Assembly (NCBI GenBank): GCA_028691845.1
Contig: JAQUYL010000005.1
Location: 1-64,000, forward strand
DNA length: 64,000 nucleotides
Direction: 5' to 3'
DNA from: Opitutaceae bacterium
GTDB taxonomy: Bacteria > Verrucomicrobiota > Verrucomicrobiia > Opitutales > Opitutaceae
Below are positions 19,011 to 29,400 of this stretch, one piece after another. The translations under genes were made by a program, and so were the position numbers. Under the pieces are notes generated by a model, which saw only the letters and a list, made by a program, of their open reading frames with translations, did no database searches and had not been told where the DNA came from. Every line of letters starts with the position of its first letter. The stretch's first letter is position 1.

Positions 19011-19952
19011 TCAGCGCCCGAAAAGACCATTGGCTCCGCTCATCGGCGCGGCCTCGGTCGAGCCGTAGTAATTATTGATGATCGTGATCTGCTGCGGGGC
19101 CGGGGCGGCGGCGGGCGCAGGCTCCACGACTGCGATCGGACGCTCCACGACCACGGGGGCAGGCTCCCAATAGGTGCCGAAGTAACCGCCATCGCGATGG
19201 CCGTAGCGACCATGACTCCAACCCGATTGGTGGCCATAACCGAAGCCCATGCCCATGCGATAACTGCCGGCGGGCCGGCCATAGTAATAACCGCCCCGAC
19301 CGTAAACGTGGCCATCCGCGATGCCACCCAGCACGAGGCCGGTGGCCGCTCCGATGACAGCGCCGCGACCGCCGTGATGATGCCCGCTGTTGTTGCCGAT
19401 GATGGCACCCGCCAGGCCGCCAATAAGCGCCCCCTGTACCGCCCGACTGCCGCCGGTGATGACGGCGGGCCTGCGGTAAACCGGATCGGTGCTGTAATAA
19501 GGAGTGTGATGGGTGCTGGCATCCGCGATGCCACCCAGCACGAGGCCGGTGGCCGCTCCAATGACAGCGCCGCGGCCGCCGTGATGATGCCCGCTGTTGT
19601 TGCCGATGATGGCACCCGCCAGGCCGCCGATGAGCGCCCCCTGTACCGCCCGACTGCCGCCGGCGCCCCCACCATGGCGGCGATAATCGTAGGGTACCGG
19701 CACTTGGGTGTTGTCATGGCGGGCATGATCGAGGGTGCCCGCCGTCGCGGCACCCAGCAGCGCCCCCGCACCCGCCCCGATGGCCGCCCCCGCCCAACCA
19801 TTGTGGTGCAGGTCGCCGCTGTTGTTGCCGATAATCGCGCCGGCCAGTGCCCCAAGGGCCGCACCGCTCACGACTTCGGGCCGGAATACCTGGGCTTGTG
19901 CCGGCACCAAACCTGCCCCTAGCAGGCAAAAGGCGAGAAACTTAGTATTCAT
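19011..19952 (-). CDS. Glycine-zipper protein with an internal duplication
   Basis: The protein has 313 residues from ATG 19952, with a signal peptide (MNTKFLAFCLLGAGLVPAQA). Three glycine-zipper hairpins of the type GALIGGLAGAIIGNNSGHHH appear. The last two and the GAVIGAATGLVLGGIAD segments after them are nearly identical because the DNA is duplicated (19313-19456 and 19520-19663). The C-terminal part is rich in Gly, Tyr and His, then proline/alanine-rich. Such proteins usually sit in or at the outer membrane. Histidine clusters could bind metal, but there is no direct evidence. Confidence 0.75.
   Translation of the reverse strand: MNTKFLAFCLLGAGLVPAQAQVFRPEVVSGAALGALAGAIIGNNSGDLHHNGWAGAAIGAGAGALLGAATAGTLDHARHDNTQVPVPYDYRRHGGGAGGSRAVQGALIGGLAGAIIGNNSGHHHGGRGAVIGAATGLVLGGIADASTHHTPYYSTDPVYRRPAVITGGSRAVQGALIGGLAGAIIGNNSGHHHGGRGAVIGAATGLVLGGIADGHVYGRGGYYYGRPAGSYRMGMGFGYGHQSGWSHGRYGHRDGGYFGTYWEPAPVVVERPIAVVEPAPAAAPAPQQITIINNYYGSTEAAPMSGANGLFGR
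19313..19663. repeat. Direct repeat pair of 144 bp inside the glycine-zipper gene
   Basis: Copies at 19313-19456 and 19520-19663 start with CATCCGCGATGCCACCCAGC and end with GCCCGACTGCCGCCGG. They differ at only a few positions, and 63 bp lie between them. The offset (207 bp) is a multiple of three, so the reading frame is kept and the copy number could change by recombination. Confidence 0.85.
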
Positions 19953-20069
19953 GGAGGGAATTGGGCTGGATGGTAAGACACGGGCGATTCCGCTAGGTTT
20001 CAACGAGAATACCGACGCTCCCGCCCAACGCCGGTTACAACCGGCATCCTCCAAGTCCGCACTGGCCTT

Positions 20070-23000
20070 CTACTTGCCCATTGGCACCGACCGCGCGAAC
20101 GGCAATGGCTCCAAGCCGCGCTTCTGCCGTATCCAGCGGGTAAAATGTTCCATGTAAAGGTAGATGACCGGTGTTATATAAAGCGTCAGCAGTTGGGACA
20201 CCACCAGGCCCCCCGCCACCGCCAGACCGAGTGGGCGGCGCGATTCCGCTCCCGCACCCAGCCCCAAGGCGATGGGAATGGCGCTGGCGAGTGCCGCAAA
20301 TGATGTCATCATGATCGGCCGAAAACGGACCATGCAGGCCTCGAAAATGGCCTTCTCCGCCGAAGTTTCTCCCTGCGCCCGGGTGGCCAGCGCAAAGTCG
20401 ATCATCATGATCGCGTTTTTCTTCACGATGCCGATGAGCATGATGATCCCCACATAGCCCATCACGTTGAGCTCCTCCCGGAAGGCCCACAGCGTGAACA
20501 GAGCGCCGAAGCTTGCCGCCGGCAATCCCGACAGAATCGTGAGCGGATGGACAAAGTCCTCATAGAGAATGCCGAGCACAACGTAGACGACCAGCACGGC
20601 CAGTACGAGCAGCAGGCCGAGGCCCGCCAGCGAGGAGGTAAACGCCCGGGCCGATCCCTGGAAGCTGTAGCTGATCGTCGCCGGCAGCTCCGTGCGGGCG
20701 AGTTCGGTGATGGCGGTGGTCGCCTCCCCGATCGAGAAGCCTGGCTCAAGGTTGAACGAGATGGTCACCGCCGGCACCTGCCCGAGATGGTTCACGGTCA
20801 GCGGACCGATCTCGCGCCGCAATGTCGCTACCGTATCCAGCGGCACACTGCCCCCGCTCCGGCTGCGCAGGTAGATAAGGGACAGCGCCTCGGGCGTCTT
20901 CTGGAATTCGGGCGCCATTTCCATGATCACGAAATACTGGTTCGTCGGCGTATAGATCGTGGACACCTGTCGCGAGCCGTAGGCGCTGTAGAGCGCCTCC
21001 TCGATCTGCAGCGGAGTGATGCCGAGGGCGGAGGCGCGGTCTCGCTTGATTTCCACCCGCAGCTGCGGGTTCGACAGCTGCAGGTCGGAGTTGATGTCCT
21101 GGAACCTCGGCAGTCCGCGCAGCTTGGCCTCGAAGCTCTGCGCCGTGGCATAGAGCGAACTGAGGTCGCTACCGAAGAGCGTAAACTGATACTGCGCCTT
21201 GCTCAGCGTTCCCCCGAGGCGGATCGGCGGCATTAGCTGCGGATAGGCCTTCAGGCCGGGGATCGCCGCCATCTGTTTGCGCAGGTCCTGGGCCACGTCG
21301 ATCGCCGGCGGCCGCTGGTTGCGGGGCTTCAACCGCAGAATGAGGCGCCCCTGATTGCTGGTGTAGATGTTCGTCGCCCCGGAGCCCAGCGACGACATGA
21401 AGGCCTCGACCGCGGGATGCTTCGCCGCAATCGCCGCCGCCGCCTGCTGGTGGCGCACCATTTCGGCAAAGGAAACGTCCTGCGCCGCCTCGGTCGGCAT
21501 GTAGATCTGGCCGGTGTCGTCCGTCGGAATGAAGCCTTTCGGCAGCATCTGGCCGACCACAAAGGTGAGGACCACCATCAGGAGGGCCACCCCGACCACG
21601 GTCAGGCGGTAGCGCAGCGCGGTGCGCAGCGTGCGCTCGTAAAAGTTGCTCAGGCCGAGGAAGAACTTCTCGAAGAACGCGTAGATGTGCCCGTGCCTTT
21701 CGGGTATGCTTGGTCCGTGCGGCTTGAGGAAACGGCTGCACAGCATCGGCGTGAGAGTGAGCGACACGATGCCCGATACGAGGATCGCCGCGGTGATGGT
21801 CACCGCGAACTCGCGCAGCAACCGGCCGAGGATGCCTCCCATGAAAAGCACCGGAATGAACACCGCCACCAGCGACAGCGTCATCGACAGGATTGTGAAC
21901 CCGATCTCCGCCGAGCCCTTGAAGGCCGCCTCGCGCACCGGCATGCCGTGCTCCGTGTGCCGCACGATGTTTTCCAGCATTACGATCGCATCGTCGACCA
22001 CGAAGCCCACCGAAAGCGTGAGCGCGAGCAACGAGAAGTTGTCGAGCGTGTAGCCGCAAAAATACATCACGATGAACGTGCCCAGCAGCGCCATCGGGAT
22101 GGCCACGCCGGGAATGAGCGTCGCCCGCAGCGTGCGCAGGAAAAGGAAGATCACCATGATGACCAGGGCGACGGCGAGCACCAAGGTGAATTGCACGTCC
22201 TGCACCGATTCATGCACTGGCGCCGAGCGGTCGAAGAGCACATCCAGATTCACGGACGCCGGCAGTTGCTCCCGGAGAGCCGGCAGCAGCGCGCGGATTC
22301 GGTTCACGACCTCGACGGTGTTGGTTCCGGGCTGGCGCTGCACCGCCAGCATGATCGCGCGGCTGCCCGTGCCATTGGCGTAGTACCAGCTCGCCAGATG
22401 GATGTCCTGCACGCTGTCGATTACCTTGGCGATCTCGCCGAGGCGCACGGGCGAACCGTTGCGGTAGGCGACCACGATCTGGCTGAACTCGGCGCTGTTG
22501 GTGAGCTGCCCGGTCGCGACAACCGTCATCGACTGCCTCTCGCCATCGAGCATGCCAGTGGGCAGGTTCACGTTGTGCGCCGCCAGCGCCGAGCGCACTT
22601 CCTCCAAGGTGATGCCGCGACTGGACAGGGCGCGGGGGTCGAGATGCACCCGCAGGGCGTATTTTTGCGCGCCAAAGACCTGTACCTGGGCAACCCCATC
22701 GATGGTCGAGATGCGTTGCGCGAGTTGCGTCTCCGCATACTCGTCGACCATCGAAAGCGGCAGCGTGGCTGAGCTGAGGGCCAGGAAAAAGATCGGCTGG
22801 TCCGCCGGGTTGGTCTTCCGGAAGATGGGCGGCGCCGGCATGTCGGTGGGCAGCCGCCGCTGTACGGCGGCGATTGACGACTGCACGTCCTGCGCAGCCG
22901 CGTCGATGCTTCGATCGAGCGAGAATTGCAGCGTGATCGAGGTGAGGCCGAGCAGGCTCGTCGAAGTCATCGAGTCGACGCCGGAGATCGTCGAAAACTG

Positions 23001-23207
23001 CTGCTCCAGTGGAGTGGCCACCGCGGACGCCATCGTCTCGGGCGTGGCGCCCGGCAGGCTGGCGGTCACAACGATGGTCGGAAAATCGACGTTCGGCAGG
23101 TCGCTGACCGGCAGAAGCCGGTAGGCCATGGCCCCAAACACGCACAACGCCGCGGTCAGCAGCGTCGTCATGACCGGACGGCGGATGCAGAGGCCCGGAA
23201 GATTCAC
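20070..23207 (-). CDS. RND family multidrug efflux transporter (HAE1, MdtB/AcrB-like)
   Basis: The protein has 1045 residues from GTG 23207, whose GTG overlaps the adaptor stop codon by 2 bp (GTGA). This is the inner-membrane pump of a tripartite efflux system driven by protons. The first helix (MTTLLTAALCVFGAMAYRLL) is followed by the porter loop starting LPVSDLPNVDFPTIVV. Helix 4 carries the proton-relay acidic pair in LALTLSVGFVVDDAIVMLEN, and the second half shows GILYEDFVHPLTILSGLPAA. No outer-membrane channel gene is adjacent. Length and start fit the family, so the long upstream extension of the frame was not used. Confidence 0.95.
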   Translation of the reverse strand: MNLPGLCIRRPVMTTLLTAALCVFGAMAYRLLPVSDLPNVDFPTIVVTASLPGATPETMASAVATPLEQQFSTISGVDSMTSTSLLGLTSITLQFSLDRSIDAAAQDVQSSIAAVQRRLPTDMPAPPIFRKTNPADQPIFFLALSSATLPLSMVDEYAETQLAQRISTIDGVAQVQVFGAQKYALRVHLDPRALSSRGITLEEVRSALAAHNVNLPTGMLDGERQSMTVVATGQLTNSAEFSQIVVAYRNGSPVRLGEIAKVIDSVQDIHLASWYYANGTGSRAIMLAVQRQPGTNTVEVVNRIRALLPALREQLPASVNLDVLFDRSAPVHESVQDVQFTLVLAVALVIMVIFLFLRTLRATLIPGVAIPMALLGTFIVMYFCGYTLDNFSLLALTLSVGFVVDDAIVMLENIVRHTEHGMPVREAAFKGSAEIGFTILSMTLSLVAVFIPVLFMGGILGRLLREFAVTITAAILVSGIVSLTLTPMLCSRFLKPHGPSIPERHGHIYAFFEKFFLGLSNFYERTLRTALRYRLTVVGVALLMVVLTFVVGQMLPKGFIPTDDTGQIYMPTEAAQDVSFAEMVRHQQAAAAIAAKHPAVEAFMSSLGSGATNIYTSNQGRLILRLKPRNQRPPAIDVAQDLRKQMAAIPGLKAYPQLMPPIRLGGTLSKAQYQFTLFGSDLSSLYATAQSFEAKLRGLPRFQDINSDLQLSNPQLRVEIKRDRASALGITPLQIEEALYSAYGSRQVSTIYTPTNQYFVIMEMAPEFQKTPEALSLIYLRSRSGGSVPLDTVATLRREIGPLTVNHLGQVPAVTISFNLEPGFSIGEATTAITELARTELPATISYSFQGSARAFTSSLAGLGLLLVLAVLVVYVVLGILYEDFVHPLTILSGLPAASFGALFTLWAFREELNVMGYVGIIMLIGIVKKNAIMMIDFALATRAQGETSAEKAIFEACMVRFRPIMMTSFAALASAIPIALGLGAGAESRRPLGLAVAGGLVVSQLLTLYITPVIYLYMEHFTRWIRQKRGLEPLPFARSVPMGK

Positions 23208-24367
23208 CTGGTGGCTCCTGAGGGTGCCTTGCCGCGGGCGATGACGGCGGTGCCGCTGATCTCCTTGAATTCCACCTTGGCTCCCGGGACGAGCCTCAAC
23301 TGGCCGTCGATGACGACAATCTCGCCGGCGTGCAGGCCTTGCGCCACGATGGATTTGTCGCCGTCGGTCCGGGCAATCCTGACGGGGCGAAACTCGACCG
23401 TGCGGTCGTCCTTCACGACAAAGACGTTCGATCCGTTTTGTGCGGTCTGCACGGCGGTGGAGGGAACTGTGATCACGTCGCGATCCAAGCCGACCTGGGT
23501 CTGCACCTGCAGAAACTCGCCGGGCCACAAGGTGTGGTCGGTGTTCTCAAAAACGGCCTTGAGGGTGATGGTGCCCGTTGTGGCATCGATGGTATTGTCA
23601 ATGAAGTCGAGCCGGCCGTCCCCCAGCTCGTGCGCTCCGTTGCGATCGCGCGCACTGACGACCGCCAGCTGGGCGGCCAGTGCGGCGCGAATCTCGTCGA
23701 GCGCCTGCTCCGGCACAGAGTAGGCCACCGCCAGGGGCGAAAGCTGGTTGATGGTGACGATGGAAAAGTTGCCGTCGTTGGCTTTCACCAGCGAACCCTC
23801 GTGCAGGAAGATCTGGCCGGTGCGGCCCGTGATGGGCGCACGGATCTCCGTGTAGCTGAGCTGAAGTTCGGCGTTGTCCACCGCCGCCTCCTTGGCCTGC
23901 ACCAGGGCTTTGGTCGTCTCCGCCTTCGTCAGCAGCAGAGCGAACTGCTCCTTGGACACCACATCCTGCTGGTCGAGGCGCGTGTAACGCTCGGCGTCAG
24001 CCTGCGCCCGGGTGGCCTCTGCCTGGGCGTTGGCCAGATCGGCCCGCGCAATTTGCAGGGCGTTCTCGAAAGGCCGCTTGTCGAGCGTCACCAGCAGATC
24101 CCCATGCTTCACTTCGTCACCCTCGTGAAAATGGATCCGGGCGATGACGCCGTCCACCTGTGACTTCACGCTGACGGTGCGCAGCGACTGGGCGGTGCCG
24201 ACGGATTCATAACGCCGCGGCATGTCCATGGCGACGGCGGTCGCGACCTGCACGGGCACGGTCGGCACGGCGCTGGATCCCGCGTTGGCGCGGCGATTGC
24301 AGCCGGTGGAGAGAAGCAGGCCCGCCAGGGTCGGAATGCAGAAAAGGAGCGGAAAATTAGTTTTCAT
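23204..24367 (-). CDS. RND efflux periplasmic adaptor (membrane fusion) lipoprotein
   Basis: The protein has 387 residues from ATG 24367 (an ATG at 24388 is also possible). It is a lipoprotein with lipobox STGC in LAGLLLSTGCNRR. The order is typical: a lipoyl half-motif (TVSVKSQVDGVIARIHFHEG), a long alpha-hairpin about 95-165, the second lipoyl half (LSYTEIRAPITGRTGQIFLH), then beta-barrel and membrane-proximal domains. It bridges the RND pump and an outer-membrane channel. The stop codon overlaps the pump start, so the two are translated together. A decayed regulator gene lies directly upstream. Confidence 0.94.
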   Translation of the reverse strand: MKTNFPLLFCIPTLAGLLLSTGCNRRANAGSSAVPTVPVQVATAVAMDMPRRYESVGTAQSLRTVSVKSQVDGVIARIHFHEGDEVKHGDLLVTLDKRPFENALQIARADLANAQAEATRAQADAERYTRLDQQDVVSKEQFALLLTKAETTKALVQAKEAAVDNAELQLSYTEIRAPITGRTGQIFLHEGSLVKANDGNFSIVTINQLSPLAVAYSVPEQALDEIRAALAAQLAVVSARDRNGAHELGDGRLDFIDNTIDATTGTITLKAVFENTDHTLWPGEFLQVQTQVGLDRDVITVPSTAVQTAQNGSNVFVVKDDRTVEFRPVRIARTDGDKSIVAQGLHAGEIVVIDGQLRLVPGAKVEFKEISGTAVIARGKAPSGATR

Positions 24368-24770
24368 GAATGCGTCGCGCTGCGACATTTTCTACCCCTT
24401 GGAGGTCGATCTTGATGTGCAAAAGGCAGTCAATGAGCCTCGCCTGCCGTGCTGCGGACAACCCGCTCGGATAGTCGGCGGCAGCTCCGCGGCTACCGCA
24501 GACAACTGTGTGAACATCCGCGGCGCCTTGGAGGTGGGGTGCAACCGACAGGCCCGGCTGGCGAGACAAACAAGCGGGAAACATCCGGCGGGCGCGCGTC
24601 AGCCCCAGCCGGAAGACGCGCCGGTCGTATTCCCGACGTATCAGGCGACTGATGTCCGCAATCAGGAAGCCAGAGCCTCCCGTGGCAATGTCTCGTGGGA
24701 CTTTCACAAAAGCGGTAACTGGTAAGCTGGCTTGCCATGTTTGCAAGACCGTTGTGGGTCGTTCGCTCAT
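24357..24770 (-). pseudogene. Probable MarR-family regulator remnant
   Basis: From ATG 24770 the first roughly 70 residues look like the dimerisation helix and start of the winged helix of MarR regulators: FLIADISRLIRREYDRR, then LGLTRARR and LSRQPGLS. In the family this should run on into a recognition helix and wing. Here the frame instead continues as unrelated sequence to the stop at 24357, inside the adaptor gene. I could not restore a MarR-like wing in the other two frames. The gene therefore looks truncated or rearranged, and the pump may have lost its local regulator. It could also be a divergent short regulator. Confidence 0.45.
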
Positions 24771-24896
24771 GATCCTGCCCCGCCGGAACTTGCCCCGGAT
24801 TACTCCCGGCTTGGCGGATTCAGTCCAAGACGTTACCCTTGAGTTCAGCCGCCGCACCCTCTGCCCCTTTTCCACTCACCTTCACCCCGGTTTCCA

Positions 24897-26384
24897 ATGC
24901 CCTACGTCCTCGCCCTCGACCAAGGAACGACCTCCTCCCGCGCACTCGTCTTCGACCGCCGTGGCCGCCCGCGCTCGGTCGCCCAGCAGGAATTCTCCCA
25001 GCACTATCCCCGCCCCGGTTGGGTCGAGCACAATCCGCACGATTTGTGGGACTCCATCCGCCGCGTTGCGCTCGGCGCCCTGGCCGAGGCAAACCTCACC
25101 CGCCGCGACCTCGCCGCCATCGGTCTCACCAACCAGCGCGAAACCACCCTACTGTGGGAACGCCGCACCGGCCGGCCGCTCCATCCTGCCATAGTCTGGC
25201 AGGACCGCCGGACGGCGGATTCGTGCCGGAAGCTGAAGGCCGAAGGACTGGAACCCGTGATCCGAAGAAAAACGGGCCTGCTGCTCGATCCCTATTTTTC
25301 GGGAACCAAGCTTGCCTGGCTGCTTGACCATCTGCCCGGCGCGCGCCGGCGCGCCGCCCGCGGCGAGCTCGCATTCGGCACGGTCGACACCTGGTTGCTC
25401 TGGCAGCTCACCGGCGGCCGTGCGCATGCCACCGATGCCTCCAACGCCTCGCGCACCCTCCTGCTCAACCTCCGTACGGGCGATTGGGACGATGAATTGC
25501 TTGGCGCCCTCCGCATCCCGCGCGAAGTACTGCCGCAGGTCCGCGCCAGCAGCGAAGTCCTTGGCGAAGTCACCGCGCTTCCCGCCCTGCGTGGCCTGCC
25601 AATCGCCGGCATGGCCGGTGACCAGCAGGCCGCCCTCTTCGGCCAGGCTTGTTTTCGTCCCGGCATGGCCAAGAACACCTACGGCACCGGCTGCTTCCTG
25701 CTCCTGCACACCGGCGAGAAACCCGTCGCGTCGAAAAACAACCTGCTTACGACCATCGCCTGGCGCATCGGCCCAAAAACCGAATTCGCCCTCGAAGGCA
25801 GCGTGTTCATCGGCGGCGCGGTGGTGCAATGGCTGCGCGACGGCCTCGGCCTTATCGCGCGCTCCGCCGACATCGAGCCGCTGGCGTCCCGCGTGCCGGA
25901 CAACGGCGGCGTCTACCTCGTGCCCGCGTTCGCCGGCCTCGGCGCGCCGCACTGGGACGCCACGGCCCGCGGCGCCATAGTCGGCCTTACCCGCGGCAGC
26001 AGCGCCGCGCATCTGGCCCGCGCCGCCCTTGAAAGCATCGCCTACCAGAGCACCGACCTTCTCGGCGCCATGGAAGCGGACGCCCGGATCAGGCTCCGCG
26101 AGCTCCGCGTCGACGGCGGGGCCACCGTCAACAACGGACTCATGCAGTTCCAAGCCGACCTGCTCCGCGTTCCCGTGGTTCGCCCGCACACCACCGAAAC
26201 CACGGCGCTGGGCGCCGCCTACCTCGCCGGCCTGGCTGTCGGCTTCTGGAAAACGCGCGAGGAAATCGCCGCCCTCTGGCAGGCCGACCGCACCTTCCGC
26301 CCCATCGCCCCGGCCGCCGCGATGCGCCGTCAGCACGCCGGGTGGCAGCGCGCTGTGGAACGAACGAAGGACTGGTGCCCGTAG
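24897..26384 (+). CDS. glpK: Glycerol kinase
   Basis: This 495-residue FGGY-family kinase phosphorylates glycerol with ATP to sn-glycerol-3-phosphate in the cytosol. Visible signatures are the N-terminal phosphate loop [39 protein letters not shown], the hinge region [19 protein letters not shown] and [19 protein letters not shown]. Length and order match GlpK. There is no glpF or glpD next to it, and it lies divergent from the RND/MarR region. Confidence 0.95.
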   Translation: MPYVLALDQGTTSSRALVFDRRGRPRSVAQQEFSQHYPRPGWVEHNPHDLWDSIRRVALGALAEANLTRRDLAAIGLTNQRETTLLWERRTGRPLHPAIVWQDRRTADSCRKLKAEGLEPVIRRKTGLLLDPYFSGTKLAWLLDHLPGARRRAARGELAFGTVDTWLLWQLTGGRAHATDASNASRTLLLNLRTGDWDDELLGALRIPREVLPQVRASSEVLGEVTALPALRGLPIAGMAGDQQAALFGQACFRPGMAKNTYGTGCFLLLHTGEKPVASKNNLLTTIAWRIGPKTEFALEGSVFIGGAVVQWLRDGLGLIARSADIEPLASRVPDNGGVYLVPAFAGLGAPHWDATARGAIVGLTRGSSAAHLARAALESIAYQSTDLLGAMEADARIRLRELRVDGGATVNNGLMQFQADLLRVPVVRPHTTETTALGAAYLAGLAVGFWKTREEIAALWQADRTFRPIAPAAAMRRQHAGWQRAVERTKDWCP

Positions 26385-26460
26385 TCAGACCTCCCCCACC
26401 GGCAGGCTTGCAGCCGGCCTTGGATACGGGCATTAATGCGCTTAATCGGCCCCCTTCTTC

Positions 26461-29400
26461 ATGCACCGTCGCCTTCTCGTTTTTGTCACCGCCTGTCTCG
26501 CCACCGCCGTGGCCCTGGCCCAAAGCGAGGAAATCATTTCGCTGCAATCCAAGGCCGAGAATGGCAACGCGATTGCCCAATACAATCTTGGGCTCGCTTA
26601 TGCGGAGGGACGCGGGGTGGCCGCCAATCCCCTCGAGGCCTACGTCTGGTTTTCCCTGGCCATCGAGCGCGGCGCCCGACGCCAGGAGCTCGATAATCTG
26701 CTGAACCGGCTGACGACCGATCAGCTGGCCGCCGCCAGAAAATTGCTCTCGGAACGCCGCGCCGTCCTGAAATTTCCCCCGCCCTCCGCGGCCACTGCCC
26801 CGGCAGCCAAAGCCGCCCTCCCCTCAAAAAAACCCGCCCCGCCCGGCCCCGATGCTGTGATTCCGGCCAGTCCGGACGACCGCGCCGCTCCCGTCGTGTC
26901 GGACAGCCTGTCCCGCACCGCTGCCGCACCGGCCACAGTCCAGCCGGACATTGCCCCCGCCGCCAACGTCGACGTCGTGGCCCGTCTGCAACGCGAACGC
27001 GACGCCCTCTCCACCAAGCTCGACGAGCTCGTCGCGAATCTGGTTACCCTCCGGGCCGAACGCGAACGCATGCAGCGGTTGATCGCCGATATCAGCCAGC
27101 AACTCCGTGACGTCCAGACGGCCGGTCGCGACACCACCACCCGGCTCCAGGCGGTTGAACAGCAGCTCGCCCTCCGCGAGGGCGAACTCAACAGCCTCAA
27201 GCCCCAGATCGCCCAGCTGACCTCGTTGCAGGAGGAACTTGCTCGTGCCCGGAATGCCATTGCCAGCCAGAGCGCCGAGCTCACCCGCCGGCAGAACGAG
27301 CTGGCGCAGCTTCAGGCCTCCGCCGCCGACCTCACGACTGCCGTTTCCGCCAAGGCCGATACGGTGCTGCAACTCCAAGCCCGTCTGGGCGCAATCGAAA
27401 CGGAAAAAAACACATTGGCCGATGCCTGCTCCAAATTGCAGGCGGACTTGGACGCCGCCCGGAGTCAAAGCGCAGCCGAACAGGTCGCCCAGCGCGAACG
27501 CCTCGCCAGTTTGCAGGCCGAATTGGAGACGGCCAGAGTTGCTGGTGCCAAAATTGAAACCGCAAACACTGAGACCGCCGATCTCAAGCGCCAGCTGGCG
27601 GCTGCCCAGGAACAGGTGGCGAATGCTACCGCGGTCCAGACTGCCGCTGAACGGACCCTGGCGGAAACTCGGGAAAAGCAGCATGCCGGCGAATCGGCCG
27701 CAGCGGCCCAGATCGCAGATTTGCAGAACAAGCTTGCGACCCGGACCGCCGAATTATCCGCCACCAGGACTGCTTACGAGCAGCTTGTACAGACCAACCG
27801 GCAGATGGCTGCGCTGCCCGCCGAACTCGCCGCCGCCAAGTCCGCGCAAGCCGATCTCTCCACCCAGCTCCAACGGCTGCAGGAGGATAACACCTCTCTC
27901 CGGCACGCCGCACAGGCTTCTGGCGACGAAACCTCCGCCAATCTTGCTGCGGCCGCAGGCGAGATTGCAGATTTGAAGGGGAAACTGGCCGAGGTCTCGG
28001 CCGAGCTCGCCGCCCGAACCTTCACTGAACAGACGGTGGCTGAACTGCAGCAAAAATTGCAGGCAAACGAGAGCGCATCCGCCATCGCCACCGAACAATT
28101 GGCCGCCGTCCGTCAGGAACTCGACACGGCCCGGGCGGAGGCCAATCAGGCCCAGCAAGCCGCGAGCGAAGCCCGGCAGCTCACCGAACAACTGACCGCC
28201 GAGAATGCCCGTTTCAAGGCCGAGCTCTCCGCCGCCACCGCAACTCATGAGGATCTCCAGCGTCAGCTGGCCGGGCTCATGGCCGACCTTGCGGCCGCCC
28301 GTGCTTCCCTCCACGTCGCCGAACAGCAGCTCGGCGAGTTGCGTGATGGGCAGCCGCAGCTTGCCGCCCTTCAGGCCCAGCTTGCCGCCCAAGGGGACAC
28401 GGCGGGCCGGGTCCATGAACTCGAAGCCGACTTGGCTGACGCCAACCAGAAGCTGCAGGCCGCAGCGGCAACCGCCGCGAAACAAGAAAGCGAACAGGCC
28501 CGGACCACCGCGGCACTGACCCAGCAGATCGATGCCCTCAAGGCCGAGCTGGCAACAGCCAGGAGCACACTAGAACAGCGCGCTGCAGACCTGGTTACAG
28601 CCCGGACCGCCCTCAATGAAACGCGGGCCAGTCTCCAAAGGGTTCAATCCGATCTCAGCGCCCAGCCGGGCACGGATGAAGAGGTCGCCCGTTTGCGCCG
28701 CGAACGCGACGAGATGGCGGCCAAACTGGAGACTTCCGCTGGAGAGATTTCCACATTGCGGGCCGGTCGCGAGCAAACCGCAGAACTCTCTGCCGAGACC
28801 GCCCGCCATCTGGACCAGGCCCAGCAGGCAATAGCAGCTCTGCGCGGCGACAAAGACAGCCTCGCCGCCCAAGTGGCTCAATTGCAGCAGCAAGTTGCCG
28901 CGGAACAGCAAAGCGCCGGAGCCAAGGCCGGTGAGTTCGAATCTTCCCTCGCCCAAGTCCGCCTGGAAATGGATAAGTCCTTGGCTATCGCTCAAGCCGC
29001 GACCCAAGCCGAAGCTGCCGCCAGAACCGAGGCTCAATCGGCCCGACAGGAGGCCGCCAAAGTCGCCGCGGAACTGGCCGATTCCAGGGCCCGCCTTGGC
29101 GATCTGGCCACGGAAAATTCCATACTGAAAGATGACTTGTCCGCCGCTCGAACCGACGCCAATGCTGCCAGAAACGAAACAGCCCAAGTCCGGGCGGAGG
29201 CCAACCAAGCCCAGCTCGCCGCCCAAGGGGACACGGCGGGCCGGGTCCATGAACTCGAAGCCGACTTGGCTGACGCCAACCAGAAGCTGCAGGCCGCAGC
29301 GGCAACCGCCGCGAAACAAGAAAGCGAACAGGCCCGGACCACCGCGGCACTGACCCGGCAAATCGATGCCCTCAAGGCCGAGCTGGCAACAACCCGCGCG

